NCBI GenBank assembly: GCA_036273675.1
Contig: DASUHD010000035.1
Coordinates: forward strand, 62,001-126,000
Length of the DNA: 64,000 bases
Direction of reading: 5' to 3'
Source: DAHUXT01 sp036273675
GTDB lineage: Bacteria; Chloroflexota; Ktedonobacteria; Ktedonobacterales; JADMIN01
Below, piece by piece: positions 57,476 to 64,000 of this stretch. A program made the translations under genes and the position numbers. Each line of letters opens with the position of its first letter. Position 1 is the stretch's first letter. The notes beneath the pieces are model-generated. The model saw only the letters and a program-made list of their open reading frames with translations, did no database searches and was not told the origin of the DNA.

Positions 57476-59398
57476 TCACTGGTTCGCGCCGTAGTCCTGC
57501 GCGAGACCAGCGATCACCGTGGCGGGGTCAACGGCGCGCGCCGGGGTGATGATCGTCACTCCTGCTTGTGGCAGCACCGCGATGGTATAGGGGATGCCCT
57601 GGGCGTCAAGCTCCTGCGCCAGGATCGGGTGCGGATTGACACGCGCGATGATGAAGCTGGGGCGGTCGGCCTGGCTGACCGTTTGCAGTGTGCCTGGCGG
57701 CCGCTGAATTCCACCCTTGACCACCTGATCGTAGTAGTCGGCGCAGACGGTTTCGCCATCGGTGCGGAAGGTGACAATGTTGCCAAGCCAGTGATTACAC
57801 CAGGCGTAGTGAATATTGTGCGTCTGGAGATAGTCATAGAGCTGGCTCTGATCCTGGCGAATGAAGCGGTAGAATGGCGACTGGAACGCCGCCTGCATAT
57901 CTGAGGCGAAATACGTGCCGAACTGGATTGCGCCGCCCAGCAGCAGCGCCAGCAGGGCGATCTGCCAGCCGCGCGTGAGCATCCGCTGGTTCAGTGGTCT
58001 CGCGGGGCGGCGCAGCAATCGCCGCACTGCGGGCCACGCGAATGGCAGCGCGAAGAGCGCCAGCAGCAGAAACGGCTCGACCAGCGCCAGCGGCACAGCG
58101 TAGCGTCCGGCGAGATCGTACTCGCAGTTCTTCGAGGCGGCCCAGGCCGAAGTACCCAGGCAGAAGACAACGGTGATGACCGCGACAAAGAATAGCGGCA
58201 GCCCGGCGCGAACCTGCCAGCCTCCACCGCCCGCTTTGCCGCGCCGCAGCAGCCAGATGGAGCAGAGGATGCCGACCAGCGGCGGCACAAGTAACAGTAG
58301 CCGCAGCGGCAGCCAGTAGAGTACCGGCTCGGCGGGCATCATGCCGTTGAAGACCTGCGGCGCAATACAGCCTGCGTAGTGCGTGGTGATCGCCGCCGCC
58401 AGCACGAGCCGTCCCTGCCGCGCCGCGCCACTGACCGCCGGACTGACTGGGGGCTGGGTGAGATAGACTAGCAAGTTCTCGCCGGAGTGCTGTAGCGCAT
58501 AGACCCACGCGGGCAATCCTCCGACAAGCAGCCCAGGGATCACCGCGAGCAACGTCAGCGCGTAGGCTGGTTGGATAGCTACCGATGTCTCGCCAGGAGC
58601 GTCGTCATCGCGGCGAAGGCGCGCTACCAGCCGGGGGAACGCCCGCCGCGCGTAGGGGAACGCCAGCCAGAGGATGGCGGTGATGAGGGCGTAGATAATC
58701 AGTGGGTTGACCCAGATGCCCAGCCCCGCCAGGAATCCCCAAATCGCCCAGCGCCGCGCCAGTTCAGCCGTAGTCGCTCCATCGCGGAGCCGCTGCGCCA
58801 GCTCGACGGTGGCAAGCAGCAGGGCGAGGATGATGACGTAGACCTCGATCTGCCCGCCCCAGGTGCGCAACTCGGTCACGGCGTCGTAGAGTGGCGGAAC
58901 GGCGGCAAAGAGCGCCGCCAGCCCCGCAAGCAGCGGCGTCGCGCGCGAATCACGCGGCAGGAGGGCATAGGCCAGCCGCCAGGTGAGATAGACCAGCAAT
59001 AGCGAGAGCAGAATAGGCACGGCGCGCATTGCCCAGGCTGACGGGCCAAACAGGCGGAAGAGCGCGGCGATCAGGTAGGTCTCCAGGCTGCCCATATACG
59101 CCTGGCCGTAGAAATAGGTGGGGAAGTCGCCGCGCAGGATACGCTCGGCCTGGATGCCAACCATTGCCTCGTCGCCGTCGATCAGGGCGTTCGAGCGGAT
59201 AACCAGGACGAGCCGCGCTAGCACGCCCGCAATCAGCGAAATCATCAGAGGGAGCCGTGGATGCCGCCAGGCCCAGTCGAGCAGCGCATCCGCCCAGCGC
59301 CAGCCAAAGACAATCGACTCCGGCGCGTCGGACTCGGCAGTTGCCGCCGATTGCGCGCTGACTCCTTCCGCGGCCCCCTCCGCCTGTGTCTCTCGCAT
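57476..59398 (-). CDS. GT39/GT83-like membrane glycosyltransferase (ArnT-like)
   Basis: A 640-residue multi-pass protein with the GT-C fold of ArnT/PMT-type glycosyltransferases, which transfer a sugar from a polyprenyl phosphate carrier to lipid or protein on the outer face of the membrane. After a cytoplasmic Ala/Ser/Glu-rich start, the first helix leads to RSNALIDGDEAMVGIQAERI with the catalytic-type acidic residues (the DE motif in the first loop). PTYFYGQAYMGSLETYLIAALFRLFGPSAWAMRAVPILLSLL follows. About 11 helices can be seen, and a C-terminal extracytoplasmic domain (residues 510-640) holds CNHWLGNIVTF. The start near 59398 is uncertain. No glycan gene cluster is adjacent. Confidence 0.78.
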   Translation of the reverse strand: MRETQAEGAAEGVSAQSAATAESDAPESIVFGWRWADALLDWAWRHPRLPLMISLIAGVLARLVLVIRSNALIDGDEAMVGIQAERILRGDFPTYFYGQAYMGSLETYLIAALFRLFGPSAWAMRAVPILLSLLLVYLTWRLAYALLPRDSRATPLLAGLAALFAAVPPLYDAVTELRTWGGQIEVYVIILALLLATVELAQRLRDGATTAELARRWAIWGFLAGLGIWVNPLIIYALITAILWLAFPYARRAFPRLVARLRRDDDAPGETSVAIQPAYALTLLAVIPGLLVGGLPAWVYALQHSGENLLVYLTQPPVSPAVSGAARQGRLVLAAAITTHYAGCIAPQVFNGMMPAEPVLYWLPLRLLLLVPPLVGILCSIWLLRRGKAGGGGWQVRAGLPLFFVAVITVVFCLGTSAWAASKNCEYDLAGRYAVPLALVEPFLLLALFALPFAWPAVRRLLRRPARPLNQRMLTRGWQIALLALLLGGAIQFGTYFASDMQAAFQSPFYRFIRQDQSQLYDYLQTHNIHYAWCNHWLGNIVTFRTDGETVCADYYDQVVKGGIQRPPGTLQTVSQADRPSFIIARVNPHPILAQELDAQGIPYTIAVLPQAGVTIITPARAVDPATVIAGLAQDYGANQ

Positions 59399-59618
59399 GC
59401 CCCGAACCATCTCTCCTGTGCATCCTGTCGCCGCGCTCAAGCCGGTTGATAGCGCATTTTCGCGTGCAGTATATCACTCACCGCGTGCGCCAATGGCCCG
59501 TAACAGCTTCCCACTACCGCGATTCTTCCGACTGGAGCCGACCGCCAGAGAATGCATCACCACAACCCTACTTCTCTCACTTCCTATTTTCTCATTCCCA
59601 ATACAGGGGAGGCAGTCT

Positions 59619-60176
59619 ATGACACTCGACGAACAACTGGCGGAACTCTTGGCGCAGCTTGGTGTCGTGCTGGAAGATCCCGCCGAAGAACTGGCTCCCG
59701 CTCCGCCACCAGCAACTAGCATGCCCTATTCCCCGCGCCGTCCCGCTCCAACAGGCTCGGAGCAGGAGGCGGAGGATATCTTACCGTTCGCGCTAGAAGG
59801 AGATGGCGCCGTGGATGAGGAGGCACGCGGCGAGGCCGAGCTGTCACTCTTCCAGACCTCGCGCGAACATTTCGGAGTATTCTACCGGCTCGATCTGGTG
59901 ACGGGCGCGCCGCAGTTGCGCATCTTCCTGCCCGAGAGCCAGGGCGCGATCAAGATGCGCTGCTATCTGGTGCGCGCCGCCATCGGCTCGCCGGTGCGCG
60001 ACTGGTTCCTCAGCACGCGCACCCACGACGGCTCCTCGGCCTATGCGGAAACCAGAGAGACGACCGAGCAGCACCTGCTCTTTGCTGCGGGCGAGGCGCT
60101 CAAACGGCTCTTCTGGCTCGGCGAGCCTGACCGCATGCAGTTCCCCGCAGAGATCGAGGTTGAGCGGCTGTTGTAG
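59619..60176 (+). CDS. Hypothetical protein
   Basis: A 185-residue protein of unknown family. The first 75 residues are acidic and Pro-rich (DEQLAELLAQLGVVLEDPAEELAPAPPPATS), likely disordered. A more conserved-looking C-terminal domain follows: REHFGVFYRLDLVTGAPQLRIF, AIKMRCYLVRAAIGS, DWFLSTRTHDGSSAY and LKRLFWLGEPDRMQFPAEIEVERL. GGGGAGG precedes the ATG at 59619, so the long in-frame upstream extension was rejected. It is divergent from the GT39-like gene and followed by two hairpins. Confidence 0.55.
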   Translation: MTLDEQLAELLAQLGVVLEDPAEELAPAPPPATSMPYSPRRPAPTGSEQEAEDILPFALEGDGAVDEEARGEAELSLFQTSREHFGVFYRLDLVTGAPQLRIFLPESQGAIKMRCYLVRAAIGSPVRDWFLSTRTHDGSSAYAETRETTEQHLLFAAGEALKRLFWLGEPDRMQFPAEIEVERLL

Positions 60177-60233
60177 AAGTCGTATCGGCCTTGAAGGTTC
60201 CATACCACAGCCAAAAACGTTGTTGCTCATCCT

Positions 60234-60256
60234 GCCCGCTTGTCTACCAAGCGGGC
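60234..60256 (+). terminator. Terminator-like hairpin
   Basis: GCCCGCTTG and CAAGCGGGC form a 9-bp perfect stem with a 5-base loop, followed by TTCCTCATCT. The T-run is poor, but the stem lies 58 bases after the hypothetical gene. Confidence 0.65.
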
Positions 60257-60273
60257 TTCCTCATCTAAGGATT

Positions 60274-60298
60274 AGCCGTAGGTCTTCAGCCTACGGCT
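60274..60298. terminator. Second hairpin between convergent genes
   Basis: AGCCGTAGG and CCTACGGCT form a 9-bp perfect stem with a 7-base loop. It lies between the convergent hypothetical and dienelactone hydrolase genes and may serve either strand. No T-run. Confidence 0.5.
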
Positions 60299-60353
60299 TG
60301 GTTGCCCCAGACAATCTTGGCCTCTGGATTTGTCCGTTCGCACTGCGTGTCCA

Positions 60354-61151
60354 TCACGCCTGAGCGGGCGCCTGTCCCGATTGCGGCGTATGCGCAGCCA
60401 CGAACCGCAACATCCGCTGCCACGCGTCGTCCGACTCCTGCTGAAACTCCGCCTGCTTGCGGTCGAAGAAGCTGTGCGGCGCGTTGGGATAGACGATCAG
60501 CTCATGCTCGATGTGCGCGTTGGTCAGCGCCTCATCGAACGCATTGATGGACTCCTGCGGGATGCCCTGATCTGTGCCACCAAACAGGCCCAACACCGGA
60601 CACTCGAACTCGTCGATCCGCTGAATCGGCCCCACTGTCGCGCCCTGACGTGGCATCGGTGACCCATAGAAGCCAATCACCCCCGCCAGGCCATGATGGT
60701 TGGCGGCCTGCAAAAACGAATGATGGCCGCCGAAGCAAAAGCCAACGGTGAAGATCGCCCGCGGCCCGCTCCCGGGCATGGCGCGCAGATAGGCGACCCC
60801 TGAGGCGACATCCATGCTGACGGTTTCTGGTTTGGTCTGCATGACGTGGGGCATATAGTCAAAAGAGTCTTCGCGCGGCTCAAGCCCGGCGGTACGGCCA
60901 AAATAGTCAATCGCGACGGCGTCGATGCCCGCCTCGGCGAAACGTTGGGCAAGCTCGCGATAGAACGAGAACAGGCCGCGCACGTCTGGCATGACGACGA
61001 TGGCGGCGTTGGATGGCGTGAGGGAATCGCTATGCGCGGCGAAGGCGTTGAAGCGGGTGCCATCAAACGCCGAGAGCACCAGCTCGTCAGTGCGCACTGG
61101 CAGGCCGTGGTGCGGCGCGATCGGGGGCTGTGAATCTACATCGAAGCACAT
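60354..61151 (-). CDS. Dienelactone hydrolase family protein
   Basis: A 265-residue alpha/beta hydrolase of the dienelactone hydrolase family. The nucleophile is Cys139 in VGFCFGGHHS (GxCxGG), the acid is in FGGTDQGIP, and the His is in PNAPHSFFDR near residue 226, a complete Cys-His-Asp triad. VMPDVRGLFSFYRELAQRFAEAGIDAVAIDYFGR is the typical N-terminal part. Family members hydrolyse dienelactones or other esters in aromatic degradation, but no such genes are near, so the substrate is unclear. GGGAGGAAG lies upstream of the ATG. Confidence 0.9.
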   Translation of the reverse strand: MCFDVDSQPPIAPHHGLPVRTDELVLSAFDGTRFNAFAAHSDSLTPSNAAIVVMPDVRGLFSFYRELAQRFAEAGIDAVAIDYFGRTAGLEPREDSFDYMPHVMQTKPETVSMDVASGVAYLRAMPGSGPRAIFTVGFCFGGHHSFLQAANHHGLAGVIGFYGSPMPRQGATVGPIQRIDEFECPVLGLFGGTDQGIPQESINAFDEALTNAHIEHELIVYPNAPHSFFDRKQAEFQQESDDAWQRMLRFVAAHTPQSGQAPAQA

Positions 61152-61294
61152 GAGTCGTCTTCCTCCCGCAACCTGAAACTACTCTAGCCAGACAGACTTA
61201 ATTCATTCGGGTATACGCTCTGGAATATACTGGCAATTACTGGCAATCGGGAGCCGCGATGCTCCGTGTCCCTATACTAGCGCTGTTGGACGCC

Positions 61295-61753
61295 TCAGGC
61301 AAGGCCGAGCAGGCGAATCAGCCGGGTGGTCGAGTAGTTTTCGATGCGTGGCGTGACGACGCGCACATCAACACCGATGCGCGCCATTGCCGTCCGCTTC
61401 TCCGCCAGGAACGGGTCGTCGGCGGTGACGGCGAGGTAGCGTGGCGCGAGCGGGTGCAGCAGCTCCACGTAATAGTTGGGGTCCACGCGCTCGCCGGAGA
61501 TGAGAAAGACGCGGTCCACCACCCGGAGCGCGGCCAGCAGATCGCACCGGTCGTCTTCCGACATAATCGGCCGGTCCGCGCCCTTCCAGCGCCGCACCCG
61601 CGCGTCATCTTCGACGCCGACGATCAGCGTGTCGCCCAGATGGCGCGCCGCCTCCAAAAACCGCAGATGCCCAATGTGCAGCAGATCGAAGACGCCTGTG
61701 ACGACGACCAACCCACTCGTGCCCGCACCGTTCGCAATCTCACCCTCGCCCAT
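61295..61753 (-). CDS. Cytidylyltransferase-like nucleotidyltransferase
   Basis: A 152-residue protein of the cytidylyltransferase-like family (TagD, RfaE-C and related). The HxGH motif is HIGH (H26-H29) in TGVFDLLHIGHLRFLEAA. VGVEDDARVRRWKG and RPIMSEDDRCDLLAALRVVDRVFLI hold the typical second region with the R-x-x-x-S/T-E-x-x-R-like pattern. The C-terminal NYSTTRLIRLLG matches the late ISTT motif. It could activate glycerol-3-phosphate, ADP-heptose precursors or ethanolamine phosphate; the substrate cannot be told. AAAGGA lies five bases before ATG 61753, so the in-frame upstream ATGs were not used. Confidence 0.87.
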   Translation of the reverse strand: MGEGEIANGAGTSGLVVVTGVFDLLHIGHLRFLEAARHLGDTLIVGVEDDARVRRWKGADRPIMSEDDRCDLLAALRVVDRVFLISGERVDPNYYVELLHPLAPRYLAVTADDPFLAEKRTAMARIGVDVRVVTPRIENYSTTRLIRLLGLA

Positions 61754-61869
61754 GCTGATCCTTTGCATCTTCTCGTGTCTGCTGACGCCAACTTGAGCGG
61801 CCATCCACTCGGCGCTTCAGCCTCATATTATACATGGCGAGAGATGCGCCCGGCCCAGAGATCGCGCTG

Positions 61870-62754
61870 CTATGGCCATGGCAGGCCCATCGGATTGGGG
61901 ATTGGGACGCCGCCAGCACGGACAATCGTGTCGCTCAGCGTGAAGGCCAGCTCGCGTAGTCTCGCGCAGCCATCCGCGCCCAGTGTCTCCCATGGGCGCG
62001 CGGCGAGGGCGTCAGTGCGCGCCTCCACCCATTGGCGCGCGTCGAGGCCAGCCTGGGTGAGCATGCCTGCCTCGTCGAGCCAGCCACGGGCGCGCAGCCG
62101 CGTTTCAGCCGCCTCCCACTCCTCATCGCTCCACCCCCGATGCGGCTGGATCGCCTCACGCGAGACGGTTCCGGTCCCCACGAGCGTAACGTGGGCCTCG
62201 CAGCCATCTATCCCGCCAGCGAGCAGCGCGGCGACGTGCCCATCGCCACGATATTCGCGCAGCAGCGTCGCCGCGTGCCAGAGGCGCATGTGGGCGGCTT
62301 CGGGCCAGGGGTGCGCGCTATGGGCGGCGAAGAGCGGCCGCCCGGCCACATCACACGCCGAGGCTGCCGTAGAGGCCAATTCCGCCGCCGCCTCGATGGC
62401 TGGCCCTTCGACGGCATCGCCCAGCAGGTGACGGAGCGCAGCATCGGCTGAGTCATAGCGTGCGTTGAGAATCTGCTCTGGCGACGAGAAGCGCCATGCG
62501 TCGGGAATCGCCCGCGCGACCATCCGCGGGTGGAAGTTGTAAAACGTGGCGGCGACCACCTCTGGCCCAACCGGCCCCATCGCCGCCGAGCGCGACGCGA
62601 AATACCCCATCCAGTAGCCCTTTAGCCCGGCCTCGCTATAGGCCGCCCGCGCCACGGGCGAGAAGTAGATCATCGCATGATAGGGTTCGAGCGCCTTCCA
62701 CATCGCCCGTGGCAGCGATGTCGCGGGCGCGTCGTCGTCCGTCGCCTGAGCCAT
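61870..62754 (-). CDS. SCO6745 / SalK-like protein
   Basis: A 294-residue protein that matches the SCO6745 (SalK-related) family by its phrase order: MWKALEPYHAMIYFSPVARAAYSEAGLKGYWMGYFASRSAAMGPVGPEVV, then ATFYNFHPRMVARAIPDAW. The C-terminal half has a winged-helix-like part (WSDEEWEAAETRLRARGWLDEAGMLTQAGLDAR), and MarR-like folding has been suggested for the family. The function is not established. GAGAGGGTG precedes the ATG. It lies divergent from dxr across about 200 bases. Confidence 0.82.
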   Translation of the reverse strand: MAQATDDDAPATSLPRAMWKALEPYHAMIYFSPVARAAYSEAGLKGYWMGYFASRSAAMGPVGPEVVAATFYNFHPRMVARAIPDAWRFSSPEQILNARYDSADAALRHLLGDAVEGPAIEAAAELASTAASACDVAGRPLFAAHSAHPWPEAAHMRLWHAATLLREYRGDGHVAALLAGGIDGCEAHVTLVGTGTVSREAIQPHRGWSDEEWEAAETRLRARGWLDEAGMLTQAGLDARQWVEARTDALAARPWETLGADGCARLRELAFTLSDTIVRAGGVPIPNPMGLPWP

Positions 62755-62877
62755 GGTTTTTCACCCTCTCGCTTCGCACGTCTCGCTATGCTTCTCAGCT
62801 ACTCCTATGCTACACGAAAGCCGCACATACCGCGCAAGGTCATCCGGGTCAAACTCAGGGGCGTTGGCGATGCGCTG

Positions 62878-62886
62878 TGATATAAT
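62878..62886 (+). promoter_or_regulatory. Extended -10 promoter of dxr
   Basis: TGATATAAT is a perfect TATAAT with TGn in front. No good -35 is seen. The start site would be near 62893, with a 5' leader of about 58 bases before the dxr ATG. Confidence 0.65.
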
Positions 62887-62950
62887 CTGGCGCGGCGTGG
62901 GCCAGCATTTGCGCGCCTCGCCGATGCCTGGATGGAGGTCGCCCAGCGTT

Positions 62951-64000
62951 ATGGCAGATACGGCACATATGGACGATGCACGACTCGGCATCACTGTGCT
63001 TGGCAGCACCGGTTCGATTGGCCGACAGACCCTGGATGTCGTGCGCGCTTTTCCCGACCATTTTCGCGTGGTCGCGCTGGCGGCGCGCGGCAATATCAGC
63101 CTGCTGGCCGAGCAGGCGCGCGAGTTCGCGCCAGAGATCGTCGCCTATACCAGCGATGACCCCGCCACCCAGGCGCAAGCCGTCGAGCTGCTCCCCAACG
63201 CGCTCCACGGCGTCGAGGGCTTGACCGCCGCTGCCACGCATCCAGCGGTGAAAACGGTTGTCGCGGCGACCTCCGGCCTGATTGGGCTGCGGCCCACGCT
63301 GGCGGCGATGCGCGCGGGCAAGACGATTGCGCTGGCCAACAAGGAAACGCTGGTGATGGCGGGCCACCTGGTCATGGCCGAGGCGCGCGCGGCTGGCGTC
63401 GCGATTCTGCCGGTGGATAGCGAGCACAGCGCCCTCTGGCAGTGCCTGCATGGCGAGCGGACGGCTGAGGTGCGCCGCCTGCTGATTACCGCGTCGGGCG
63501 GGCCGCTACGCAGGGCGACGCTGGACGAGATGCGCGATGTCACCGTCGAGCAGGCGCTGGCGCACCCGACGTGGCAGATGGGGCAGAAGATCACCATCGA
63601 CTCGGCGACGCTCGTGAACAAGGGACTTGAGGTCATCGAGGCGCACTGGCTCTATGACATGCCTTACGACCAGATCGAGGTTGTCGTCCATCCGCAGAGC
63701 ATCATCCATTCGATGGTCGAGTTCGTGGACGACTCGATCAAGATGCAGGCGAGTCTGCCCAGCATGCATCTGCCCATCCAATACGCGCTGAGCTACCCCA
63801 CCCGGCTGAGCCGCGAGGATACCGCGCTCTCTCACCCGCTGAGCTGGCCCGCCGTCGGTCATCTGGACTTTGAGGCGGTCGATATGACACGCTTCCCCTG
63901 TCTGCGGCTGGCGTATGAGGCGGGGCGACGCGGCGGCACGGCTCCTGCGGTGCTGGTAGGCGCGGACGAGCAAGCGGTGCCGCTCTTCCTCCAGGGGAAG
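62951..64000 (+). CDS. dxr: 1-deoxy-D-xylulose-5-phosphate reductoisomerase (3' end cut by window edge)
   Basis: DXR makes 2-C-methyl-D-erythritol 4-phosphate, the committed step of the MEP isoprenoid pathway. The 350 residues in the window show the NADPH loop VLGSTGSIGRQT, the LANKETLVMAG motif, the metal site PVDSEHSALWQ, SGGPLR, and MGQKITIDSATLVNKGLEVIEAHWLYD. The family is usually about 390 residues, so about 40 are missing at the 3' end. ATG 62951 has GGAGGT eleven bases upstream; ATG 62969 is also possible. An extended -10 promoter precedes it. Confidence 0.97.
   Translation, partial: MADTAHMDDARLGITVLGSTGSIGRQTLDVVRAFPDHFRVVALAARGNISLLAEQAREFAPEIVAYTSDDPATQAQAVELLPNALHGVEGLTAAATHPAVKTVVAATSGLIGLRPTLAAMRAGKTIALANKETLVMAGHLVMAEARAAGVAILPVDSEHSALWQCLHGERTAEVRRLLITASGGPLRRATLDEMRDVTVEQALAHPTWQMGQKITIDSATLVNKGLEVIEAHWLYDMPYDQIEVVVHPQSIIHSMVEFVDDSIKMQASLPSMHLPIQYALSYPTRLSREDTALSHPLSWPAVGHLDFEAVDMTRFPCLRLAYEAGRRGGTAPAVLVGADEQAVPLFLQGK

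Noticed and set aside
59118..59618. In-frame plus-strand extension of the hypothetical gene at 59619
   Set aside because: It is antisense to the glycosyltransferase gene and the internal ATG at 59619 has a strong GGGGAGG site.

Overview
This window is about 62% G+C with Gram-positive-style ribosome binding sites. Its gene set (a Nuo complex I module, several Ser/Thr kinases with extracytoplasmic domains, an HTH-STAND-TPR regulator, TIGR03118 and SCO6745/SalK-like proteins, many small membrane proteins) best fits Chloroflexota, probably Ktedonobacteria or a relative. This assignment is inferred from gene families, not from a marker phylogeny. No integrase, transposase, CRISPR array or rRNA was seen; it reads as an ordinary chromosome.

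Layout. 1-2 kb (minus): 5' part of dnaG and a CoxG-like SRPBCC membrane protein. 2-7 kb (plus): NUDIX, metallo-beta-lactamase-fold, an acidic protein with its own sigma-70 promoter and terminator, an unknown protein, and a thioredoxin/NHL (NHLRC2-like) protein. 7.2-9.7 kb (plus): small anchored protein, ApbE flavin transferase and ferric-reductase-like membrane protein. 9.7-11.8 kb (minus): Ser/Thr kinase and small membrane protein. 12.3-18.5 kb (plus): nuoJKLMN with a good terminator. 18.6-31.6 kb: mostly minus-strand accessory genes (TIGR03118 protein, MFS exporter, flavodoxin, CPBP protease, acyltransferase, stand-alone E2 acyltransferase, membrane proteins, FAD disulfide oxidoreductase, DinB). 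31.8-42 kb: orphan response regulator, peroxiredoxin, zinc-ribbon MBL protein, a degenerate PrmC-like methyltransferase between two lipoproteins, the STAND regulator, HdeD, an alpha/beta hydrolase and a Vgb-like lipoprotein. 42-45.3 kb (plus): ksgA, tRNA-Phe, DacA-type carboxypeptidase and an unknown protein. 45.4-61.8 kb (mostly minus): methyltransferase, aminotransferase, second Ser/Thr kinase, a 1745-residue DUF4011 helicase-nuclease, metG with a leader, GT39-like transferase, dienelactone hydrolase and a cytidylyltransferase. 62-64 kb: SalK-like protein and the 5' part of dxr.

The most striking signal is the metG leader (56.63-56.87 kb, minus). An extended -10 promoter is followed by a 20-codon ORF with six Met codons, five of them in the first seven, then a strong intrinsic terminator about 50 nt before the metG start. 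An alternative pairing between codons 11-13 and the terminator's 5' arm can be drawn. This looks like ribosome-mediated attenuation by Met-tRNA rather than a T-box. Other points worth a look: dnaG lacks any ATG/GTG/TTG start; a PrmC paralogue has lost its NPPY motif; NuoL has a His-rich insert; an E2 catalytic domain has no lipoyl domain; two short tandem arrays (7-mer and 10-mer) lie in promoter regions; and extended -10 (TGn-TAnnnT) promoters recur.
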